Under the pieces are notes generated by a model. That model saw nothing but the letters and a program-made list of their open reading frames with translations, did no database searches and was not told the DNA's origin. From Rhizobium sp. EC-SD404 (lineage in GTDB: Bacteria > Pseudomonadota > Alphaproteobacteria > Rhizobiales > Rhizobiaceae), in contig NZ_LR701459.1 in NCBI RefSeq assembly GCF_902498825.1, forward strand, positions 1 to 64,000: a DNA stretch of 64,000 bases. The letters run 5' to 3'. Shown in pieces: positions 17,138 to 25,617 of the stretch. Position numbers and translations under genes: made by a program. Numbering within the stretch: position 1 is the first letter of the stretch; each line of letters opens with the position of its first letter.

Positions 17138-18470
17138 CCGAGGGAGCATCGGTCTCATCGAAGACGACCCGGTCATGGGTGGATCTCTCGTTCAACGGCT
17201 CGAACTGGAAGGCTGGAAAGTGATCTGGTGGTCCACCGGTCAAGCCGCTCTCGAGGGTATGGCCGATGTTCGCAAAGACCTCGAACTGGTTATCTGCGAT
17301 ATTCGACTGCCGGACATGTCAGGCGAGGAAGTCTTCGATGCGATGCGTGGCGATGAAGACCTGCCTCCGTTTCTGTTCGTCACCGGATATGGTGAAGTGG
17401 ATCAGGCGGTCCGCTTGATGCGTTCAGGGGCCGTCGACTTTGTCACGAAGCCATTTCGCATCGGTGACTTCCTGACGCGCATCGGTGCCGCTCGACGGCA
17501 AGTCGTCAGCGAATTGGACACCCGCGGATATGTTCTTGGCTGCTCTCATTCGATCCAAGCGGTGGAAGACCTCATCCGCCGCTATGCCATGCTTGATCTG
17601 CCCGTTCTGATCACCGGCGAAACAGGAGCTGGAAAAGAGGTCGCAGCCCGCTTGCTGCATGATCTCTCGCCTCGGGCGAAAGAACCTTTTATCGCGGTCA
17701 ACTGCGCCGCTATCCCGGCCGAGTTGCTGGAAAGCGAACTCTTCGGCCATGAGAAAGGTGCCTTTACCGGCGCACATCAGCGTCATCTTGGCTATGCTGA
17801 GCGCGCAAAGGGCGGGACGCTGTTTCTCGACGAGATTGGCGATATGCCACTGCCTCTCCAGGTGAAGCTGCTACGCCTTATGGAAAGCAAGAGCTTCACT
17901 AGGCTCGGTGGCGAAACCTCAGTTGCTTTTCGGGCGCGCATCGTCTCCGCAACACATCAGCAACTCCTCAACTCTCCGCCAACGTCTTTTCGCGAAGACC
18001 TGTATTTTCGCCTTGCCGTCCTCCCGGTCGAAATTGCTCCATTGCGCGAACGACCCGATGACATTTTGTGGTTGCTGAACCGCTTCATCAAAGAAGCCGG
18101 AACACGCAGCAATCGCCGAATTCGTGGCTTAACTGTCTTGGCCGAGGAGGCTTGTCTCGCACATTTCTGGCAAGGCAACGCTCGAGAATTGCGCAACCGT
18201 GTTGAGCGTGCGGTCGCTTTGGCAGCAACGGACCGGATCGATATCGCTGACCTTTTTCCTGAGCAGGCACAAAGCCAAGCTTCTAAAGCCTTCGCGACTT
18301 TGGCGGACGTGCGGGATGCAGCCGAGAGGCGGCAGATATTGAGGGCGCTGGACGAGACGGAAGGCCACGTCACCAAGGCAGCCGAACTGCTGGGGCTCGG
18401 CAGAACAACTCTCTGGGAGAAGATGACCAGGCTCCAGATGGCCCCCAAGAAAGATGAAGCTCCGTTGTGA
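17115..18470 (+). CDS. aioR: Sigma-54-dependent response regulator AioR
   Basis: A 451-residue NtrC-type activator. The receiver domain has acidic residues in IEDDPVMGG and the phospho-acceptor Asp62 in VICDIRLPDMSG. The AAA+ domain has Walker A GETGAGKE, the sigma-54 contact loop GAFTGA, and Walker B GTLFLDEIGDMP. The C-terminal Fis-type helix-turn-helix reads HVTKAAELLGLGRTTLWEKM. The open frame starts earlier (17,025), but ATG 17,115 begins directly before the receiver and overlaps the aioS stop. It is predicted to bind the two dyads at 14,666 and 14,699 and activate the aioBA promoter. Confidence 0.93.
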   Translation: MTAATLPDRGSIGLIEDDPVMGGSLVQRLELEGWKVIWWSTGQAALEGMADVRKDLELVICDIRLPDMSGEEVFDAMRGDEDLPPFLFVTGYGEVDQAVRLMRSGAVDFVTKPFRIGDFLTRIGAARRQVVSELDTRGYVLGCSHSIQAVEDLIRRYAMLDLPVLITGETGAGKEVAARLLHDLSPRAKEPFIAVNCAAIPAELLESELFGHEKGAFTGAHQRHLGYAERAKGGTLFLDEIGDMPLPLQVKLLRLMESKSFTRLGGETSVAFRARIVSATHQQLLNSPPTSFREDLYFRLAVLPVEIAPLRERPDDILWLLNRFIKEAGTRSNRRIRGLTVLAEEACLAHFWQGNARELRNRVERAVALAATDRIDIADLFPEQAQSQASKAFATLADVRDAAERRQILRALDETEGHVTKAAELLGLGRTTLWEKMTRLQMAPKKDEAPL

Positions 18471-18555
18471 GCTGGCCGAGATTTGAAACCGCTCTGAAGG
18501 TCTGTCCATTTAGTTGGCTGGGAATTGATTTCCTAAGTCGATTTTGGGGCCGATA

Positions 18556-18626
18556 CCGAATGGACCGGTTTGGGTGCCGAAGACTGAATACCTGCCGTAA
18601 AGCTGAGGCTGATCTCAACGGCGGCT
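18556..18626 (+). repeat. Dispersed degenerate repeat, copy 3
   Basis: A diverged copy. GGACCGGTTTGGG, AATACCTGCCGT and GCTGATCTCA appear in the same order and similar spacing as the blocks at 9601-9660. It lies in the roughly 390-base gap after aioR, where no gene is seen. Confidence 0.45.
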
Positions 18627-18863
18627 TACGGCCGGAGGCTGCGTGAGAACTCACTTTGACTCGTCGCGCATTCTGCTGGGTTCGGCTTCAGGACGCGGAT
18701 CAAGGCCAATCAGACGCCGGAAACTGGTCCCTCCCGTGATGGCGTCTGCGTCGGCTGAAGAGGCGAACGCAACTGATGGTAGCCCATTCACCGATGGGCC
18801 CGACTCCCGTAGCGGTGCAGGTAGCGGCTACGCGTGGCGATGGTCAGCATCAGCACGATCCTT

Positions 18864-18904
18864 AAAAGAAGCGGGCCGGCGCGGAGAAATCCACGCCGGC
18901 CCGC
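18864..18904 (-). terminator. Rho-independent terminator of the fasciclin gene
   Basis: An 11-base GC stem (GCGGGCCGGCG, 18,871-18,881, pairing with 18,894-18,904) around a 12-base loop. On the minus strand it is followed by TTCTTTT. Confidence 0.85.
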
Positions 18905-18940
18905 TCATTCGCCCCCCGCCCAGGGGGGGGGTGGAAAACG

Positions 18941-19654
18941 TTACTGGGGCATCAGCACCGTATCGATCACATGCACCACGCCGTTCGACTGCATGACGTC
19001 GGCCTGGGTGACGGTTGCGGTGTTGCCGCTCTCGTCGGTGACCGTCAGATTGTCGCCGTCCATGGCGAGAACGAGCGTGCCGCCTGCAACCGTCGTCACT
19101 TCATGCTGACCGCCATCGTCGGCGATCATCTGCATGGCGGCGGCGGACGTCGCTTCGGCCGGAACCACGTGGTAGGTCAGGATCGAGGCTAGCTGTTCCT
19201 GGTTGGCAGGCTCCAGCAGCGTATCGACCGTGCCGGCCGGCAGCGCCGCGAAAGCGTCGTTGGTCGGCGCGAAGACCGTGAACGGACCGGGACCCGAGAG
19301 CGTTTCCACCAGGTCGGCAGCCTGAACCGCCGCGACCAGCGTCGTCAGGTTGGAGGCTGTAGAGGCGTTCTCGGGGATCGTCTTGCCCGGATCCATCGGA
19401 GCGCCGCCGACGATCGGCATTTCGGCAGCCATGTCGTCCGACGCCATCGCATCGCTGCCAGACATGTCGGAACCTTCGGTGCCGGTCATGCTGGAGCCTT
19501 CGGTGCCGGAAGCAGCACCGGAGCCCGGGGCCGCATCGAGCGGCCGGTCGGCGCGTGGCGATTCGCCAGCATCCTGCGCAATTGCGACGCCGGAAAGGGC
19601 CGTGCCGGCAAGCATCGTGCCGATGAGCGCGGCGCGAAGGATTGATTTCATCAT
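18941..19654 (-). CDS. Secreted fasciclin (FAS1) domain protein
   Basis: A 237-residue protein. The signal peptide is MMKSILRAALIGTMLAGTAL ending in VAIAQ, followed by an Asp/Ser/Gly/Met-rich linker of about 65 residues and one FAS1 domain: NLTTLVAAVQAADLVETL, GPFTVFAPTNDAFAALP, LTYHVVPAE and a C-terminal NGVVHVIDTVLMP. FAS1 proteins mediate adhesion or act as extracytoplasmic scaffolds; the ligand is unknown. The ATG at 19,652-19,654 has GGGAG eight bases upstream, so the longer frame is not used. It has its own terminator and stands alone between aioR and the IS3 remnant. Confidence 0.92.
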   Translation of the reverse strand: MMKSILRAALIGTMLAGTALSGVAIAQDAGESPRADRPLDAAPGSGAASGTEGSSMTGTEGSDMSGSDAMASDDMAAEMPIVGGAPMDPGKTIPENASTASNLTTLVAAVQAADLVETLSGPGPFTVFAPTNDAFAALPAGTVDTLLEPANQEQLASILTYHVVPAEATSAAAMQMIADDGGQHEVTTVAGGTLVLAMDGDNLTVTDESGNTATVTQADVMQSNGVVHVIDTVLMPQ

Positions 19655-20082
19655 GATGACTACTCCCGTTTGTTTTGTCTCTTGTCCGGAAAGGTCAAGG
19701 TGCGGGAGGTACGGGCGGTCGGAGAGGGAAGTTTCTAAATCGTCGGGCACGCCTTAACACGTCGTGTCACGGGCGCGTGATCGGGTTCGGTGCGCTCGAC
19801 CAGAACACCGGCACGTCATGCGGCGAGCGTGCATTCGGCCGCTTTGTCGTTTGTGAGCTGCGCCTGGACAATTTGCGCAGTTCCCTGTGCATCGTTCCAG
19901 CCCGTTTTCACCGTCGTCGCGCCCAGCGCCGCTTGAACATACCAGCTTTCCAGGCAAAGACAGGGGAGCCATCGTTGACCAGATGCCCGCCGATCCACTC
20001 CGAAGTCGCACCTGTCTCCAGACCCAAGAGAGCGAGACCATCTCGCCTCCCGTCAAGAGCAACTATTACGGCCTCAGGGTCA
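19655..20082. other. Intergenic region, no gene recognised
   Basis: About 430 bases between the fasciclin gene and the IS3 remnant. A minus-strand frame continues out of the transposase remnant here, but it has no resemblance to the IS3 family beyond FSRRVLG. Probably junction debris. Confidence 0.5.
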
Positions 20083-20462
20083 CCGAGCACGCGGCGCGAG
20101 AACAGGTCGATCGCCATAGCCAGATAGGCAAAGCCCTCCTGGGTCCGAATGTAGGTAATATCAGTCACCCATGCCCTGTCCGGCGCATCGACATCAAACT
20201 GCCGGGCAAGAGTGTTGTCGACCACGATCGACGGTTTGCCGCCATAGGAATCGGGTCGACGCTTGTAGCCGATCTGCGCCTTGATCCCGGCCATCCTGGC
20301 GAGACGAGCGATGCGGTTGGGGCAACTGGTCTCTCACTGATCGAGGAGGTCGTCATGCAGCTTGCGATAGCCGTAGACCCGGCCGCTATCCCTGCATGCG
20401 CTGCTGAGAAGCGCGGTCTGGCGGACATCTTCCCGAGCCCGTTGCCTCAGCGGGTTTGTCAG
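20083..20462 (-). pseudogene. IS3-family transposase (OrfB) remnant
   Basis: Minus-strand translation gives LTNPLRQRAREDV, then DSGRVYGYRKLHDDLLDQ, a TGA stop, then NRIARLARMAGIKAQIGYKR, ARQFDVDAPDRAWVTDITY and AIDLFSRRVLG. This is the middle of an IS3/IS51-type integrase-core transposase. The protein is cut by an in-frame stop just before the second part, lacks its N-terminus, and diverges after FSRRVLG, so the later catalytic acidic residues are missing. No terminal inverted repeats were found. It is a decayed fragment that marks past transposition in the island. Confidence 0.85.
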
Positions 20463-20752
20463 CCATGGACGAGGCACTCATCGACGAGAAGCCGTTCCGG
20501 CGTTGAGTGGCTAGTTCTCATTCTCCACCGTCACGGACATCGCCGTCGCCGAACGGACCGGCAGCTCGCACCAGAGCGACTGCAACGACCGAAATGGGGG
20601 CGCAAAGCGGTGGCTTATCGATCGCGTCACCGACGTCTGCTTTCGGGCAAAGTCAAAATTTGCCTGAACGTCTGGGATGGGGGCGCGAAGCGGTCGTTGA
20701 CGAAGCTGGTCTGCAAACACCCGTAAGAGTTGGGCCAAAGCAAAATCACCCT

Positions 20753-20956
20753 TTAGCTGAATAACCAGAGAAAGCTGCCATAGCCGACACCGACGAAACA
20801 CATGCCCCACGAGATCCTACGGCGTCGGGACATGCCGCCGTTGTCGTTTGCGGGAATGAATTCGAGGTCAGCAAAGGTGATCTCATCCGCGCCACTTCCG
20901 TGGCGTGAGGCAGGATCATATTTCATTCTTACCATGCGCTTTGATTGCTGGATCAT
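20753..20956 (-). CDS. Small hypothetical membrane protein, 67 aa
   Basis: Reads FADLEFIPANDNGGMSRRRR followed by a hydrophobic tail (ISWGMCFVGVGYGSFLWLF), so a soluble N-terminus with one C-terminal membrane segment and basic residues before it. Small proteins with an ANDNGG-type motif are frequent in rhizobia, function unknown. AGAGG lies about ten bases before the ATG. It is short and unrelated to its neighbours. Confidence 0.45.
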   Translation of the reverse strand: MIQQSKRMVRMKYDPASRHGSGADEITFADLEFIPANDNGGMSRRRRISWGMCFVGVGYGSFLWLFS

Positions 20957-21090
20957 ATTGGCGAGCCTCTACACTGATAGCTGCCTCTCTCAAGTGACGG
21001 CGCTCGTTATTGGCATACGACCGTCGCTGAGGAAGACAGCCGCCTCGCGCAGAATTCGATCAAGATATGCCAGCGGTCGACATCGTGACT

Positions 21091-21561
21091 TCACGCCCAG
21101 AGCCCGGGCCACGTATGGTCACTTTTCATTAGATGGCTGCAGTAATTGTCGTAGACGAAGCGGCCGTTCGAGCGATCCCGACATCTCCATATCGGACTAC
21201 CATAACCGCTTGCGATCTGGTCCCATGCAGCTCCATATGGGCGGGGTGCAGAGTAGCTGCTTCCACCTCCAAAGCCGCCATTGTTCGCTGCGACGCCAAT
21301 CGCGACCGCAGCACCCACGACCGCCAGGCTGGCCAAAGCTACATTTTCTGTAGCAACTCGTTTGTCGCAATCTTCCGAGGTTCTGTCGCGGCGGGCCAAC
21401 TCGAGCGTCAGGTCATGTCTGAAGTTCGGATTCTGCGTCTGCTGAAGAGCTCGACAAAGCGAACTCAAGCTTTGAGCCGAATAGTCGCTGTAAAATTCCT
21501 GCTCAGTCGTTGCGCAGCCAATCAAAAGGCTGGCCATCAGACCCACTGCTATTTTTTTCAT
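21091..21561 (-). CDS. Hypothetical lipoprotein, 156 aa
   Basis: The N-terminus MKKIAVGLMASLLIGC is a lipoprotein signal with the lipobox LIGC. The mature part has an alpha-helical region (LSSLCRALQQTQNPNFRHDL), then an Ala/Val hydrophobic stretch (ALASLAVVGAAVAIGVA), a Gly/Ser-rich linker and a cysteine-containing tail. No family is recognised. A strong AGGGGG Shine-Dalgarno precedes the ATG. It lies between the small membrane protein and the serine recombinase, inside the island. Confidence 0.8.
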   Translation of the reverse strand: MKKIAVGLMASLLIGCATTEQEFYSDYSAQSLSSLCRALQQTQNPNFRHDLTLELARRDRTSEDCDKRVATENVALASLAVVGAAVAIGVAANNGGFGGGSSYSAPRPYGAAWDQIASGYGSPIWRCRDRSNGRFVYDNYCSHLMKSDHTWPGLWA

Positions 21562-21709
21562 GAACTGCCCCCTGCCGCTAATGAAACGACAAGTTGCATT
21601 AAGAGTCCAGCGTCGGTTGCGTCAGCGGTTGATTTGAAGCTGAGGTGCGAGTGGGCCTGATCTGTATCGCGAAAATGGGACCTGATCGGAAGAGCCAGTG
21701 AAGTCTAGG

Positions 21710-23467
21710 TCATTCACGCTCGCTAGCATCCCTCGTACTGAGGCCTGATCCACCAGATATCGCCGACCTAATCCTCACCCCTTCAGGCCCGTTCTCGAGC
21801 TTATTATTGACCCTAGGCATTTGTGGCTGACCTCGGGTGACCTCCACAAAGCGCTTTTTACCGTTTTTGAAGTCGACCGAGAAACTGGGGTGCTCGACCT
21901 TTCGGATGATCCCGCGAGCTATCAAGCCCTCAACGAATGCGCTTGCCTCCTCGTTGAGCGGTGGAAGTAGATCATTGGGGTTATCAGGGCCATCTGGAAA
22001 CAGCTTCAGTTTCACGACAGTGCTGTGTAGCCACTGACGCAAGCGCTGGCGACGTTCTACGACTTCTGGATCGTCGGACGCAGCAAACTCGCGCGTTAGC
22101 AGCGCCAATTCCTCTGATGTCAGCTGTGGTCCTTCAGAAAGAGCGAAAATCGACTGCTCTACAGAAGCGATGTTTCGTTGGAGCCCATCCCGCTTTTGGT
22201 CCACCAAACGGTACTGCTCTTTGAACAGATCCGTAGCGAACTCTGGATCAGCCATCAGATCTATCAACCTGTCGCGCTTCACACGCACCGCATGAAGCTG
22301 CTCCTGTAGTGCGGCCAGTTCTTCATCCAGAGCTCGTCTGTTTCTCTCTGAAGTCGACGACTGCAGGATGGCGTTCAGGTCTAGTTCCTCTACAAACGAC
22401 AGAAAAGCCTCTTCAAAGTGCCCGTAAGGCCAGCTCGAGGAAGCGCATCCGGCCTTTCGGTGGGCCTTGCTGCATCGAAGGTAAAATCCGCCCTTGGGCC
22501 CAGGTCCTTTGTTGATGAAATGCATGGGACTGCCGCAATATCCGCACTGCGCCAAATTCGTGAACAGATTTCGAAGCTGCGGGCCTTTCCGTCCGGCCCC
22601 CGTCAAATCGCGGGAACGTCTGCCAGCTTGAACCGCCAAGAAACGATCTTCAGACACAACTGAGGGAAAATATTCCTTCACAACCTCTCCGACGGGGATA
22701 CGCTTCCCGTCGATTTTTCGATGAGGCTGATACTCGCCGATCACGGCACGGTTTGAGAGGATCTTTGTAACGTAAGATGCATGCCAGCTTGCGGTCCCGC
22801 CGATCGAGGGGATTTGTTCTGCGTTAAGACGTCTAGCAATCGCGTATGACCCATACCCGTTGGAGGCATCTTCAAAAATGCGGCGGACGATCGCCACCTT
22901 TTCGTCGATCAGGCTGAAGGATGTGCGGTCTTCCGACAGCTGAACCCATGCTGGAGCCAGCTTCGTCAACTTCTTCTTGTCGGTTTGTCGACGCTTATTA
23001 TCCCAGGCAGCGCCAACTCGCAGACTTTTCATCTGCGACTCTTCATGTGCCCGACCCATCACCACAATCGAGTAGATCAGATCCGTGAATTCGGCCTTGC
23101 CCGCAGGATAGAGCTTTTGGTCGGCAAGGGTCACGATATTGATGCCGGCCTTCAAAATCTTGAGGAACAGGGTAGTCGCTTCCATAGGGTCTTCGCGGCT
23201 GATCCGATCAAGGGACTCGACCAGAAGGTACGACCCTTTAGGTATTCGACCTTCTTCAACCGCTGCTAAAAATCGACTTAACGCACCCTCTGTGGCGTTC
23301 TTACCCCGGAAGGCTGATACGCCGATGTCCTCGAGCTCGAACCCCTCAATCAGCGTCAGATCGTGCGTCTTGGCATAGCGTGCCGATGCCTCTTTTTGCC
23401 TTCGAAGACTGTCACCCCTCAGCTGGATATCAGTCGACATCCGCACATATGAATACGCAAATGGCAT
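21710..23467 (-). CDS. Large serine recombinase (island integrase)
   Basis: A 585-residue recombinase. The resolvase-type catalytic domain starts AYSYVRMSTD, with nucleophile Ser11 and later YLLVESLDRISRE. A recombinase domain follows (RRIFEDASNGYGSYAIARRL), then a zinc ribbon (CGYCGSPMHF and LRCSKAHRKAGC), and a charged coiled-coil segment from about 370 to 430. This is the layout of phage- and island-integrating large serine recombinases. Its start codon lies 45 bases from the broken comM gene and transcription runs into the island, the usual arrangement beside an attachment site. It is the best candidate for having inserted this island into comM. Confidence 0.93.
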   Translation of the reverse strand: MPFAYSYVRMSTDIQLRGDSLRRQKEASARYAKTHDLTLIEGFELEDIGVSAFRGKNATEGALSRFLAAVEEGRIPKGSYLLVESLDRISREDPMEATTLFLKILKAGINIVTLADQKLYPAGKAEFTDLIYSIVVMGRAHEESQMKSLRVGAAWDNKRRQTDKKKLTKLAPAWVQLSEDRTSFSLIDEKVAIVRRIFEDASNGYGSYAIARRLNAEQIPSIGGTASWHASYVTKILSNRAVIGEYQPHRKIDGKRIPVGEVVKEYFPSVVSEDRFLAVQAGRRSRDLTGAGRKGPQLRNLFTNLAQCGYCGSPMHFINKGPGPKGGFYLRCSKAHRKAGCASSSWPYGHFEEAFLSFVEELDLNAILQSSTSERNRRALDEELAALQEQLHAVRVKRDRLIDLMADPEFATDLFKEQYRLVDQKRDGLQRNIASVEQSIFALSEGPQLTSEELALLTREFAASDDPEVVERRQRLRQWLHSTVVKLKLFPDGPDNPNDLLPPLNEEASAFVEGLIARGIIRKVEHPSFSVDFKNGKKRFVEVTRGQPQMPRVNNKLENGPEGVRIRSAISGGSGLSTRDASERE

Positions 23468-23504
23468 GGCTTATCCTTTCAATAAGCTCATACCACTTTT
23501 GATT

Positions 23505-23530
23505 TAAATTGCCACAATTTCCTGATGGTC
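23505..23530. other. Right attachment junction of the island (attR/attL)
   Basis: From base 23,513 the plus frame reads HNFLMVGPPGSGKSML, the conserved P-loop region of YifB/ComM. Upstream codons (LNC) no longer match the family's AAGGHN. The crossover therefore lies close to 23,510-23,525, directly beside the serine recombinase gene. Confidence 0.65.
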
Positions 23531-24415
23531 GGGCCTCCCGGTTCCGGCAAGTCCATGCTCGCGGAACGTCTGCCATCCATCCTGCCGCCACTTCCACCTG
23601 CGGAACTGCTGGAAGTCTCCATGGTGCATTCGATCGCGGGCAAGCTGGCCGGCGGCAAGCTGGCCGATCGGCGGCCGTTTCGCGCGCCGCATCACTCGGC
23701 GTCCATGGCGGCAATGGTGGGTGGCGGGTTCAAGGCCCGCCCCGGCGAAATGTCGCTTGCCCATCACGGCGTGCTGTTTCTCGACGAATTTCCGGAATTC
23801 ACCCCACAGGTTTTGGACAGCCTGCGCCAGCCGCTTGAAACCGGCCAGTGCGTGATCGCCCGGGCCAACCACCGGATCAGCTATCCTGCGCGCATTCAAC
23901 TGGTCGCCGCGATGAACCCCTGCCGCTGCGGCATGGCGGGTGAGCCGGGACATAGCTGCGCGCGCGGACCGCGCTGCGCGAGCGACTACCAGGCGCGCAT
24001 CTCCGGCCCGTTGATGGACCGGATCGACATCCGCATCGATGTGCCCGCCGTTTCGGCAGCCGATCTCATCCGGCCGACTGTCGCCGAGACGAGCGCGACC
24101 GTTGCAGAACGGGTGGCTCGGGCGCGTGAACTGCAGCGCCTACGCTACAGCGAGCTCGGTGTCGCGGGTGTGACCGCCAACGCGCAGTGTCCGACCGCGC
24201 TCGTCGAAACCGTCGCGGCGATCGACGTTGCCGGGCGGGCGCTTCTGTCCGAGGCCGCCGAGCGCATGGCTTTCTCGGCCCGTGCCTATCACCGCATTCT
24301 CAAGGTCGCCCGCACCCTGGCCGACCTCGATGGCAAGCCTTCCGTCAGCCGCATTCATTTGGCGGAAGCGATTTCCTACCGCGTGATGGCAGAACGGACG
24401 AGCATGGCGGCGTGA
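23513..24415 (+). pseudogene. comM: ComM/YifB Mg-chelatase-like ATPase, 3' half only
   Basis: About 300 residues starting exactly at the Walker A (VGPPGSGKSMLAERLP), then HHSASMAAMVGGG, GVLFLDEFPEF (Walker B), AAMNPCRCG, and the C-terminal domain with FSARAYHRILKVARTLADL. Intact YifB/ComM is about 500 residues; the N-terminal Lon-protease-like half of roughly 210 residues is absent. Its place is taken by the island boundary and a serine recombinase. Some annotation would start it at ATG 23,525. ComM is a helicase for branch migration in natural transformation and is a known insertion target of islands such as AbaR in Acinetobacter. The missing half should lie at the island's other end. Confidence 0.9.
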
Positions 24416-24603
24416 TCGGCTGACAGGGCGAGACGATCGGCCCGTTTCGTCGCAAGCATACCAAAGTAATGCCTCGGGAGACGGCGCCCAACCTGAAGAA
24501 TGGGTGATCGTTCGGGATCGACTTGCGTTGTGGCGGCGTTACGGGTTGTGTTGGCATGAGCCGCTTGTCCCCACTGCACACTCATTTTTCGGAGCGTTCC
24601 ACC

Positions 24604-25539
24604 GTGAATTCTGCCTTGCGCACCGCCCTCGCCCTCTCGTGCTCGGTCATCGCGCTGGCCGCGCTGCCGTCCAGCGCCGCTCTGGCGCAGGAAGCCCCGA
24701 CCCTCGACGAGGCACCGCGCACGGCCGTCGTCTCCGCGTTCGAGCCGGAGTGGCTTGCGCTGCAGGAAGCACTGATCGAGCGCGAAGAGCATGAGATCGC
24801 CGGGGTCGAATTCATCACGGGACGCATCGAAGGACGCCGCGTCGTGCTGTTTTTGAGTGGCGTCAGCATGGTGAACGCGGCGATGACGACACAGATCGCG
24901 ATCGATCACTTCAACCTGAGCGAAATGGTCTTCTCAGGTATCGCCGGCGGCGTCGATCCGCAGCAATCGATCGGAGACGTCGTCGTGCCGGAGCGCTGGG
25001 CGCAATATCTGGAAGCGGTGTTCGCGCGCGAGACGGACGAGGGCTTTACGCCGCCAGGCTTCATCGAGACGCCGTTTCCGAATTACGGGATGATCTTCCC
25101 GCGCGAGGTGGATGTCGCGCGCGCAGGCGGCGAAGTCGAGGAGCATTTCTGGTTTCCGGTCGATGGCGCACTGTTCGAGACGGCACGGCAGGTCGCCGAC
25201 GCGGTGACTCTGCAACTCTGCACCGGCGACGACACCTGCCTCAGCCAGCAGCCGACCATTCGCGTGGGCGGCAGCGGCGTGTCAGGCCAGGCCTTCGTCG
25301 ATAACGGTGCCTTCCGCGCCTATGTCTTCGAGACCTTCGGCGCCAACGTGCTCGATATGGAAAGTGCCGCCGTCGCGCACGTCGCCTATGCCAACGACGT
25401 GCCGTTCATTGCGTTTCGATCGGTGTCGGACCTCGCCGGTGGCGGTGCCGGCGAGAACGAGATGGCGACGTTCATGCAGATCGCGTCGGACAACTCGGCC
25501 CGCGTGGTGCGTGCATTCCTCGCCGCCCTGCCCGAGTGA
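24604..25539 (+). CDS. Secreted MTA/SAH nucleosidase-like phosphorylase-superfamily protein
   Basis: A 311-residue protein of the PNP_UDP_1 superfamily with an N-terminal signal peptide (LALSCSVIALAALPSSAALA, then QEAP). The catalytic-domain motifs are VSAFEPEW, FLSGVSMVNAAMTTQIAI, FSGIAGGVDP, IGDVVVPERW and DMESAAVAHVAYANDVPFIA, where the Met-Glu-Ser binds the nucleoside ribose in MTA/SAH nucleosidases. Later, AFRSVSDLAGG holds the catalytic aspartate. GTG 24,604 follows a GGAG Shine-Dalgarno and gives a clean signal peptide; ATG 24,556 is the alternative. An exported nucleosidase is unusual, since the well-known Pfs/MtnN enzyme is cytoplasmic. A nucleoside-scavenging role is inferred. Confidence 0.85.
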   Translation: MNSALRTALALSCSVIALAALPSSAALAQEAPTLDEAPRTAVVSAFEPEWLALQEALIEREEHEIAGVEFITGRIEGRRVVLFLSGVSMVNAAMTTQIAIDHFNLSEMVFSGIAGGVDPQQSIGDVVVPERWAQYLEAVFARETDEGFTPPGFIETPFPNYGMIFPREVDVARAGGEVEEHFWFPVDGALFETARQVADAVTLQLCTGDDTCLSQQPTIRVGGSGVSGQAFVDNGAFRAYVFETFGANVLDMESAAVAHVAYANDVPFIAFRSVSDLAGGGAGENEMATFMQIASDNSARVVRAFLAALPE

Positions 25540-25617
25540 CCGCGCGGCACTGAGGCGACCGAGCGTTGACCGACGTGCACCGATAGGTTCGCGCTTCGAT
25601 GCAGGCCGAGGGGCCTG

